A stretch of 64,000 nt of DNA from an uncultured Lachnospiraceae bacterium. GTDB lineage: Bacteria; Bacillota; Clostridia; Lachnospirales; Lachnospiraceae. The stretch is taken from NCBI GenBank assembly GCA_900551235.1, contig URUU01000001.1, positions 113,444 through 177,443 on the forward strand, read 5' to 3'. A model generated the notes under the pieces. It did no database searches. It was given only the letters and a program-made list of their open reading frames with translations, and had not been told where the DNA came from. Positions 9,989 through 16,986 of this stretch are shown here, piece after piece (position 1 is the first letter of the stretch; each line of letters begins with the position of its first letter). The position numbers and the translations under genes were made by a program.

Positions 9989-11356
9989 CTCCACCCGGAT
10001 CAGAAGATGACGGTTATCTTCTCTTGATATACCGAACGCATAAGGGATTCCCAGCTTTTCCAGCCGGGCAGACAGATCGATCAGCGTATGGTAATACGTT
10101 CCTTTTGTTTTATTCCAGGAATCTTCCTCTGTACCCAGCCAGTCATAGATATACGATGCATATTCCAGCGTGACCGATGGTTCTTTGATTTTTTCTGCAT
10201 CCACCCAGTTTTCTGCCTTCAGATAACTTTGGACAGTCCAGTCTGCCTTATGTTCTTTTGTCAGATGAAAAGATGATAAATCGGTATCTTCCTGAAGCTT
10301 CGTTTCCAGTTCCGATTTCTTCTCCTGATAGGTTTTCCAGGGCAGGACAACCCGGATTTTGCCATCCTTTTCGGTGATATAGCGTTTCCTGGAAAGTGCT
10401 GCGATCTCTTCTTTCAGAAGCGGCACCGCTTTTTTATATTCGGTTCTTGTCATATGTTCATCCGGCACCAGCAGCAGGGTTTCTGTCTCGGTGCCAAGGA
10501 AATACAGTTTTTCCCGGTAAACACGACAGATACCGATGACCAGAAGCAGGCAGGCAAGGCAAAGTACAGCTCTTTTCAGAATGTGGCTGTGTTTTTGCTC
10601 TGGCTGCGGTTTCTGTTCTTCCAGCCATTCCTTCAGCGCATCCTCCAATTTCTGCATGGACGTATAATTCTGATCTGGATCGACGGACATGCCTTTTTCC
10701 ATGATCTGATGCAGCCGTGCATCGCCCTGCGGATCTGCCTTTTCCAGCGGCTGCATTTCATCAAACAGCAGCCGCAGGATGCGCGCCTGCGGTATTTTCC
10801 GGCTTCGGCAGATATAAAAGATTTCACAGATGTCATAGCAGTAATCTCCGGAACCTTTTTTGCGGCTTTCAAAAGCAGGAAAGATGGAGAAATCTCCATG
10901 TTCACTGACATAAATCTCCTGTAAAAACAGATCGTTCACGCCTGCCGCTTCCAGTTTTTTGAAGCAGGATACCAGGACAAGCAGTTTTTCGATAAGCTGC
11001 TGTATCGGCATTTTTTCTTTTTCCATGCAATAAGTCCGAAGCGGTTCGCCCTTTGGCTCTTCCAGGATAATAAAAAAGAAAGGTTCTGTTTCTATGGTAT
11101 CGATCACCGAACACAGACCGGAAAGACCGCTGAAATCGCCCAGCGCCTTTGCCTGCATCTCCAGTGCATTCTGGTCATAGATTTCGGTATCGTATCGAAA
11201 GATCCGTACCTGCCGCTGTGTGTATTGATGAACGCCTGCAAACAGGATTTTTCCTTTTTCACGGATCAGCGCCTCTTTGAGGATGTAACGCCCATCCAGA
11301 ATCGTTTCCTCTGAAGTGTTATCATTCCAGGAAGATCCGCTCTCCCCATGCGACAT
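9986..11356 (-). CDS. Pseudokinase-TM-ectodomain protein, N-terminal part
   Basis: The 456-aa product has a protein-kinase-like fold from about residue 18 to 245 but lacks the catalytic residues. The VAVK lysine position reads VRIF (residues 50-53), HRD is replaced by VND (140-142) and DFG by roughly PAF (160-162). The glycine loop is also lost. A membrane helix (LKRAVLCLACLLLVIGICRVY) spans about 260-280. A β-α-β segment follows (TETLLLVPDEHMTRTEYKKAV, then KIRVVLPW) that is paralogous to the 624-aa neighbour and resembles the SecD P1 region. Its ATG overlaps the end of the upstream ORF by 35 bp, so translation is coupled. The frame continues past the UAG into 9128-9979. Confidence 0.85.
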   Translation of the reverse strand: MSHGESGSSWNDNTSEETILDGRYILKEALIREKGKILFAGVHQYTQRQVRIFRYDTEIYDQNALEMQAKALGDFSGLSGLCSVIDTIETEPFFFIILEEPKGEPLRTYCMEKEKMPIQQLIEKLLVLVSCFKKLEAAGVNDLFLQEIYVSEHGDFSIFPAFESRKKGSGDYCYDICEIFYICRSRKIPQARILRLLFDEMQPLEKADPQGDARLHQIMEKGMSVDPDQNYTSMQKLEDALKEWLEEQKPQPEQKHSHILKRAVLCLACLLLVIGICRVYREKLYFLGTETETLLLVPDEHMTRTEYKKAVPLLKEEIAALSRKRYITEKDGKIRVVLPWKTYQEKKSELETKLQEDTDLSSFHLTKEHKADWTVQSYLKAENWVDAEKIKEPSVTLEYASYIYDWLGTEEDSWNKTKGTYYHTLIDLSARLEKLGIPYAFGISREDNRHLLIRVE

Positions 11357-13196
11357 AGTGCTCCACCTCCCCGATATGATGGTTCTTTAAAAAGGATGAA
11401 TCCGTCAGAAGATGGCTCAGATTTTGCTGTTTTTCATCCTCCGGATCCGTCCGGAAATAACTCAGGCTGCTTATGTTTTCGGAACTGCTCTTTTTTCTTT
11501 GAAAATAAACCCGCTGCGTACTATGTGTGCTGTTCAGTCCGATGCGGACAGCATAATATTCTTCCGGCATTTCCCAAAAAAGATCCAGAATCTGCCCGAT
11601 CGCATCCGCCGCTTCTTTGGAATAACCCTTTTGCAGATCCAGAGCAAGATTCACATCCAGGATTTCTCCGAGCGAGCTTGTCGTTCCTGCAAGTGTGATG
11701 CCTTCCCGGATCGCTTTCATGTTCTCCAGATAGGGCTTTGCTTTTTCCATATCCGGCTGATCGCTTTTGCGTTGTTCTTTTATGAATGCAACTTTCTGTC
11801 CTTTCCGGGAATACTGCACCTCCAGATCATAGCCGGCTGTGTAAAAAGCAGACTGATTGGAACATACGGTAAACAATTTCCGCTCTTCTTCTCCAAACGT
11901 GCCGCTTTCGTTCCATAAACATGTATGGAAACGCAGGATTCCATCCGTCACACGCTCCTTCAGCGTCAGGCTGGATAACGGGCATCCGTTGAGCAGCAGC
12001 GTGATCGTCTGTCCTGGAAGTGCATACTGCTTTAGCCAGGCATTTTTCGCTTCTTTGTCGTAGTCATAATCACCGATCAGCGTACAGGCAAGATCACAGG
12101 TTCCGTCTGCATTTTCTTCCACATCAAAACTGCTTACCGTATAAGAAGCATCTCCTGCTTTTACCTCAAACGAATATCCGGTCAGCAGATTTGCCAGAAA
12201 CTGATTCATATCTTTCTGTGCTGTCCGGATCACAAAGTCTCCGCTTTCATCCGGCACCATGCCTATTGCATACGGGATCTCCAGCAGATCCAGACTGTCT
12301 TTTACATCGATCATTTTTTCTGCCAGTTTTCCGGCGTATTCTTCTGCGCCGTCTGTTGTGCCATATGCGATCGTGACCGTGTCCTTTCCAAGTTCACCGA
12401 CCTTGCGCTGATAATCACCCCATACCACACTCTGTTCTTCCCATTCTGCCGGAATCTCTGCCCCGAAATAAAATCCTTCTGCCAGTTCATCGGTATTCCA
12501 GACTGCCTGCCAGCCATTTTCGTACGTTTCTTCCGGAAGAGACTGATAAAAAGTTGTCCAGTCACCATCCGGATCGGTATAAAGATACCCAAGGCTCTCA
12601 CCGCCATTTTCCAGATCCGGATTCAGTTCCATATATCTATGTTCTTTCTTATACTCCGTCTGAAGCTTCCCTTTGAGCCGCTGCCCGGCTTCTTCTGTGA
12701 GCGTAATCTCCAGATAAGTATCTTTTGTGCTTTCCAGTCCTTCGATGTGCCCGGTTTTCTTTTCCACGTTCTGTATATCACTGCGTTTCAGAGATGCCTT
12801 TTTCAGGATATCTTTCGGTGAATCACCGTCCTGCCATTCGCTTTTATTCATGGAAATCTGCAAATGGTTCGGTGCCAGGATATAGCGGTTCATCAGATCC
12901 GTTCGTTCTTCCTGCAAATCTTTTCCCGGAAAAAAAGACAGCGGAAGTATCAGTTCCAGGTCGTCTTTTTTCTTTTTCAGCAGATACGACTTTTCTCCAA
13001 GCACCGTATCCAGGCGATTCTTTATCGTCTGGATGGCATGTTCATAAGATTTAAGATCGATATCAGAAGGTGCCACCAGCAGAAACGTTTCTGTCGGTTC
13101 TCCGTGAAACAAAAAACATGCCAGATGGCTCTGATAATACCACCAGATGCCGGCACCTAAAGCCGTCAGCGTCAGGATGGCACCGGCTGCAAACAT
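11322..13196 (-). CDS. Membrane-anchored SecD-P1-head-like ectodomain, distal part of a frameshift-split kinase receptor
   Basis: The 624-aa frame opens with a membrane helix (MFAAGAILTLTALGAGIWWYY) and then a large extracytoplasmic region. HAIQTIKNRLDTVLG followed by LELILPL resembles the SecD P1 base. YLEITLTEEAGQRLKGKL and ITLLLNGCPLSSLTLKE plus VTDG resemble the P1 head. It overlaps the kinase ORF in another frame. Reading −1 at the A11 tract (13211-13221) joins the kinase, a basic juxtamembrane KKKSKKAG and this helix into one 937-residue receptor. That is the same order as in the downstream paralogue. The first ATG has only AGGA directly abutting it, a poor ribosome-binding site, which supports fusion. 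Coordinates given are the first-ATG frame. Confidence 0.8.
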   Translation of the reverse strand: MFAAGAILTLTALGAGIWWYYQSHLACFLFHGEPTETFLLVAPSDIDLKSYEHAIQTIKNRLDTVLGEKSYLLKKKKDDLELILPLSFFPGKDLQEERTDLMNRYILAPNHLQISMNKSEWQDGDSPKDILKKASLKRSDIQNVEKKTGHIEGLESTKDTYLEITLTEEAGQRLKGKLQTEYKKEHRYMELNPDLENGGESLGYLYTDPDGDWTTFYQSLPEETYENGWQAVWNTDELAEGFYFGAEIPAEWEEQSVVWGDYQRKVGELGKDTVTIAYGTTDGAEEYAGKLAEKMIDVKDSLDLLEIPYAIGMVPDESGDFVIRTAQKDMNQFLANLLTGYSFEVKAGDASYTVSSFDVEENADGTCDLACTLIGDYDYDKEAKNAWLKQYALPGQTITLLLNGCPLSSLTLKERVTDGILRFHTCLWNESGTFGEEERKLFTVCSNQSAFYTAGYDLEVQYSRKGQKVAFIKEQRKSDQPDMEKAKPYLENMKAIREGITLAGTTSSLGEILDVNLALDLQKGYSKEAADAIGQILDLFWEMPEEYYAVRIGLNSTHSTQRVYFQRKKSSSENISSLSYFRTDPEDEKQQNLSHLLTDSSFLKNHHIGEVEHYVAWGERIFLE

Positions 13197-14134
13197 TCCT
13201 GCTTTCTTGCTTTTTTTTTTTCTTCTTTTGGCGGAAAAATCAGCAGGGAAAGCTCTTCCTGCATGTCCTTTATACTCTGATAACGGTCTTTTGGGTACAA
13301 TGCCAGACCTTTTTTGAGGATTTTTTCGATCTTCTCCTGTCCGTTTCCGGAGGTGATGCCAAGCATCGACGGCATGACGAGGCCATCCTGCATGGAGCGC
13401 AGAACGGCGTTTACCGGGCGCTGTCCGGTCATTCCTTCATAAACCACCGCACAGAGTGCATAGACATCTGTCCATGGTCCCTGTGTACCGTCCCCGGAAT
13501 ATTGTTCCAATGGCGCATAGCCGTTTTTCAGCTCCACGGTATGTGTTTTCTGTATCATATAGTCACGGGCAGAACCAAAATCAAGCAGATCTGCCCGCAG
13601 AGTTCCATGCTCATCTTTTGAAATACGGATATTGTCGGGGCTGATATCACGGTGGATGATACCGCTTTTATGGATCTTATCCAGCGTCTCCATCAGCGGC
13701 CAGAACAGCCGAAACAGTGTTTTTGCATCCATCTGCCCTTTTTCTTTGAAATACTGCTCCAGGGAGATCCCTTCCAGGTATTCCATCACCAGATAGGCCG
13801 TCTCATTTTCTTCAAAATAATCCAGCACATGCACAACACCCGGCTCCATAGAAAAATCCCGCACCGCCCTTGCTTCCTTTAAAAACCGTTTCTTCGCTTC
13901 CGCAAAAAGTTCCTTTTCTTTTTCACTTGCAAAGACAACCTCCGTGCCGGAGGAACCGTCCCTTGTAACACATTCACGGATGAACAGTTCTTTGACTGCC
14001 ACCTGCCGGTCGATCTTTTCGTTGACCGCTTTGTAGGTGATGCCAAAACCGCCAATGCCAAGCATTTCCAGAATCCGGTAACGGGAATCCAGAAGGGTTC
14101 CTTTTTTCAGCGCATAATTTACCCATTCCCCCAT
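13172..14134 (-). CDS. Hanks-type Ser/Thr protein kinase, catalytic domain
   Basis: The 320-aa frame encodes a complete, apparently active kinase domain. The glycine loop is GIGGFGITY (residues 26-34), the ATP lysine is in VAVKELF (K48), and the helix-C glutamate is in FLKEARAV (E87). The catalytic loop is HRDISPDN (161-168) and the metal motif is LDFGSARD (DFG 185-187). GYAPLEQYSG forms the activation segment end. After residue ~300 the frame runs through an A11 tract and then ends in ECLQPVPS, which looks like out-of-frame sequence. A −1 shift continues into a membrane helix and ectodomain. GGAG precedes the ATG, which lies 15 bp after the previous gene. Substrates are unknown; the operon partners are the obvious candidates. 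Confidence 0.92.
   Translation of the reverse strand: MGEWVNYALKKGTLLDSRYRILEMLGIGGFGITYKAVNEKIDRQVAVKELFIRECVTRDGSSGTEVVFASEKEKELFAEAKKRFLKEARAVRDFSMEPGVVHVLDYFEENETAYLVMEYLEGISLEQYFKEKGQMDAKTLFRLFWPLMETLDKIHKSGIIHRDISPDNIRISKDEHGTLRADLLDFGSARDYMIQKTHTVELKNGYAPLEQYSGDGTQGPWTDVYALCAVVYEGMTGQRPVNAVLRSMQDGLVMPSMLGITSGNGQEKIEKILKKGLALYPKDRYQSIKDMQEELSLLIFPPKEEKKKARKQECLQPVPS
13211..13221 (-). other. A11 homopolymer at the kinase/TM junction, candidate slippage site
   Basis: The minus-strand coding sequence contains eleven consecutive A residues, read as GAA AAA AAA AAA GC in the kinase frame. Gaining one A, or slipping back one base, joins the kinase in frame to the membrane helix. Tracts of this length are known sites of polymerase slippage, ribosomal −1 shifting, contraction/expansion mutation and sequencing error. 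Confidence 0.85.
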
Positions 14135-14149
14135 GTCGGTGCTCCATTT

Positions 14150-15529
14150 CTAATGTAGTAGTTTTTTCAATCTCTCTTCTTCATTGACCGACTCGCGGTA
14201 CATATGGTAGAGATAGAAATTTTTTTCTTTTCTGGCGCTCTCGGTCACACTCTCCATCAGGTAATCGACACGGTCCTTTGCAGTCAGATACTGGAGCACA
14301 AAACGGTCGAAATCATCACTGGTGCGAAGTTTTGCATAACCACATTCCAGAAGGATCTCATCCAGCCGCTCCCTGTCCAGAAAAATTTCCTGATCGTTCT
14401 GCCGTTCTTTTCCGAAAAACAGAAGGTAACAGATCAAAGTGGTGCGGTCAAGATCCAGCACACCTTTGATATAATTGCGCACGGATTTCTCGCCGGAGCG
14501 GTTTTTCTGGTAGCCGCGTCCTGCTTTTTTTCCATCCGGATCGCTGTCGTCACGCTCCAGTGCATATTCCTGGTCCAGCAGACGCTCCCTGTTTTCTGCT
14601 TCCTCCAGCTTTGCTGCAACCACTTCTTCATCGGTGCAGGCATCCCAGCCATCCTCATAAGCTCGGATCGCCTGCGCCAGTTCCCTTTTCTGTTCCAGGC
14701 TCATCCGTTTTGTATCGTTTCCATAATATTCAAACAAAATCTCCATCCAGTCCATGGAAATATAGCCAAAATAGTAATAATTGAACGCATCATAGAGATT
14801 TCCAAAAGACAGGGCAGCCTCATCGAAAATCTGATCCAGCTCTGCCTCATCCCGGTTCTTTTTGCGCATTTTGGAAGAAATCTTCAGTACATTCAGATCG
14901 ATCAATGCCTGCTCGATACCAAATCCACTTCTTCTTGCCATCTTGTATGCGTCAATTTTATCCTCTATGTAATAATATAAAAATTTACAGTAATAATAGC
15001 GTGCCTTTTCCCGCATCGGACGGAAGCTTTCCCAGTTCTGATCGAGAAAACGGAAAAATTCTGCATCGGATGTGGTCTTTTCGATCTGTTTCTGGAGCTG
15101 CCTGGTCACTTTCTGTGTTTTCAGCCGTTCTTCCTGCCGGTCGGAATTTTGCAGCACATAATTTTTCAACTGCGCATAGGTAACGTTCTGATCCGGAAAC
15201 CATACATCCAGAAGCCCTCTCTGTTCTTCCTGCTGCTCGCATTGCTGTTCCAGTTTTTTCCAGTCCTCATAAGAAATCCCGCGTGAAAATGCATAGATCA
15301 GACTTGCCTCGACCGGATTTCGGGCATACAGCTTTTCACATCCATTTTCTTCCAGACGCGCCTCCAGTTCCTCTAAGGTCATCTGGGTAACAAAGCCCAT
15401 AGCGATCAGACGGTAACGCAGCGGAATCCGCTTCATCTTGCCTGCGTCAAATTCCATACAGGTTCCAAGAAGCTGTGCGGTGTCTTTTTTGCTGAGGCTC
15501 TGCATCATCTTTTCAAACAGTGATGTCAT
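14150..15529 (-). CDS. Unknown helical cytoplasmic protein of the kinase operon
   Basis: I do not recognise this 459-aa protein. It is rich in charged and aromatic residues and looks all-helical, with no signal peptide or membrane segment. A Glu/Gln-rich stretch near residues 125-140 (EQQCEQQEEQRG) may be coiled coil. A clearly separate C-terminal part begins near NYIKGVLDLDRTTLICYLL and ends in a helical tail with SVTESARKEKNFYLYHMY. It overlaps the upstream gene by 17 bp and lies 15 bp before the kinase, so it is almost certainly co-translated. A scaffold or cytoplasmic substrate of the kinase pair is plausible, but this is inference. Confidence 0.75.
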   Translation of the reverse strand: MTSLFEKMMQSLSKKDTAQLLGTCMEFDAGKMKRIPLRYRLIAMGFVTQMTLEELEARLEENGCEKLYARNPVEASLIYAFSRGISYEDWKKLEQQCEQQEEQRGLLDVWFPDQNVTYAQLKNYVLQNSDRQEERLKTQKVTRQLQKQIEKTTSDAEFFRFLDQNWESFRPMREKARYYYCKFLYYYIEDKIDAYKMARRSGFGIEQALIDLNVLKISSKMRKKNRDEAELDQIFDEAALSFGNLYDAFNYYYFGYISMDWMEILFEYYGNDTKRMSLEQKRELAQAIRAYEDGWDACTDEEVVAAKLEEAENRERLLDQEYALERDDSDPDGKKAGRGYQKNRSGEKSVRNYIKGVLDLDRTTLICYLLFFGKERQNDQEIFLDRERLDEILLECGYAKLRTSDDFDRFVLQYLTAKDRVDYLMESVTESARKEKNFYLYHMYRESVNEEERLKKLLH

Positions 15530-16082
15530 GATTTATTTCCCTCTCATATACATGATATTCTTCTCTGATCTCGTCCTGTAGTTTTTCAGGTACGATACCA
15601 TAATCTAATGATTTAAATATAGCATAGTCCTGTGAGAAAATCCAGTTCATATCAGATATTTTCCGGATAAGTTCACTCTCCCATCCCGGACGGATCGTAA
15701 GTGTTGTCTGCAAAGAAACCGGCATTTTTTCCTGATACTGACAGCGTCCCTGAAGCATGGCATTTCTTTTGCGGATATACCAGAGTTTCAGATTCGTCCG
15801 GTGATCCAGATGCTGCCCGCAGATCTGCTGCCTAAGAAATAATTGTTCTCCTCCTGCCGCCACCTGCAAGTGATAATCTGCTTTGTAGGTTTCCCCCTTT
15901 TCATCCGTCATCGAGATCTGAAAAGAAAGTCCTTCCGCATCTGCTTCCTTTTTTAATTCTCCCGCCCCTGCACTTAACAGGACTTCGGCTGCTTTTGCAA
16001 GCAAAATCTGCTCACTTTCCCAGGAACGCTGCCCTGCCTGTACAAAAAAATGTTCCAGCATTTCAATATCTGTATCTTTCAT
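15513..16082 (-). CDS. Unknown protein, first gene of the kinase operon
   Basis: I do not recognise this 189-aa protein. The longest frame is 25 residues longer. The ATG at 16082 is preferred because AAAGGTG lies at a suitable distance and the product then begins MKDTDIEMLEHFF. It appears soluble, with a helical N-terminus, a central mixed part (SFQISMTDEKGETYKADYHLQ) and a helical C-terminus. The stop overlaps the start of the next gene by 17 bp, implying coupled translation. No convincing sigma-A promoter is visible in the 16.1-16.25 kb leader. A −10-like TATACT exists near 16171, but its −35 is poor. Confidence 0.7.
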   Translation of the reverse strand: MKDTDIEMLEHFFVQAGQRSWESEQILLAKAAEVLLSAGAGELKKEADAEGLSFQISMTDEKGETYKADYHLQVAAGGEQLFLRQQICGQHLDHRTNLKLWYIRKRNAMLQGRCQYQEKMPVSLQTTLTIRPGWESELIRKISDMNWIFSQDYAIFKSLDYGIVPEKLQDEIREEYHVYEREINHDITV

Positions 16083-16250
16083 AATCCACACCTTTCTTAG
16101 TCTCTCCTGTAAAATATTAAGTACGCGGTAAATGCTCAGTGCTTTTACAGTTACCATGTGTTTTGATACTCCCAGTATAAACCTTTGTATTTACATATTT
16201 GTTCTGAAGCTGGAGTTTTTTATTTTTCCGGCAATACGTTACATATGCTT

Positions 16251-16288
16251 AAAAGAACAAACAGCAGATGCTTCTTTTACACCTGCTG
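16251..16288 (-). terminator. Rho-independent terminator after the 130-aa gene
   Basis: The minus strand has CAGCAGGTG and CATCTGCTG pairing around a 9-nt loop, followed by a U-rich TTTGTTCTTTT. It lies about 65 bp beyond the stop at 16354. It separates that gene from the kinase operon. Confidence 0.7.
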
Positions 16289-16353
16289 CCTGCTTCTCAC
16301 ACTACGCCCCGTTTCTGTTGTTTTCCTTTGTTTTTTCTTTTCACCGCTTCACC

Positions 16354-16746
16354 TCACTTTCTAACAAGTCTGCCGTTTTCTACAATGGCGGTAAAACAGA
16401 AAGCACCTACCCCATAGGCGATGTTGTTTGCCGCAAAGCCGCGCTCTGGAAAATACAACACAGTTCCTTCCGGCAGCTGCTTTATAACTTCCTGGATGTA
16501 CGGCTTCGGATTTTCGTTTACACAACGATTTAACAGCGCAGCCGAAACATCACTGTGTGCGTCCAGATGTCTTTTCAGCAGCATCAGAAAGAACAATTCC
16601 TCATTTTTCTCATACAGCCACTCTATTTCAAAACACAGCATGCCATTTTTTTCGTGCTTTTCCAGATTTTCCACATCGAGTGCCATTCTCGGTGTTCCAT
16701 CCGGAAACTTGTAAATCTCAATGATATTTCCATTTAACTTCAGCAT
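16354..16746 (-). CDS. Small protein resembling the N-terminus of PRPP synthetase; function unknown
   Basis: The 130-aa product starts MLKLNGNIIEIYKFPDGTPRM, which recalls the N-terminal strand-loop of ribose-phosphate pyrophosphokinases. FEIEWLYEKNEELFFLMLL fits the following strand and helix of that fold. It lacks the ATP and PRPP-binding motifs of the full ~310-residue enzyme, so it is not an active PRPP synthetase. It could be a degenerate regulatory relative or a chance likeness. The ATG at 16746 has GGGGG upstream and is preferred over the frame start 13 residues earlier. It is monocistronic, between two terminators. Confidence 0.65.
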   Translation of the reverse strand: MLKLNGNIIEIYKFPDGTPRMALDVENLEKHEKNGMLCFEIEWLYEKNEELFFLMLLKRHLDAHSDVSAALLNRCVNENPKPYIQEVIKQLPEGTVLYFPERGFAANNIAYGVGAFCFTAIVENGRLVRK

Positions 16747-16855
16747 TTTCTTTCCCCCTTTCCTTTGTTTCTTATACCTTAACACAGGCCCTTTTCCATT
16801 TTGTTCCGGAAATCAGACATTAAGAAACGGCTGTGCTACACTGTTTATAAGCAGC

Positions 16856-16903
16856 AAAAAAGCATGAAATCCATGAATTTTCACTGTGATTCCACGCTTT
16901 TTT
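16856..16903 (-). terminator. Terminator of the 473-aa secreted-protein gene
   Basis: The minus strand has AAAAAAGCGTGGAATC pairing with GATTTCATGCTTTTTT (two G-U pairs), ending in six U residues. It begins about 83 bp after the stop at 16987. Confidence 0.75.
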
Positions 16904-16986
16904 ATGCTTCTCTGTGTGTTATCAGATTGTTTCTTTTGGTTTTAAAATATCTACTATTTGATACCTTATTATTTTATGTTTTCTTT

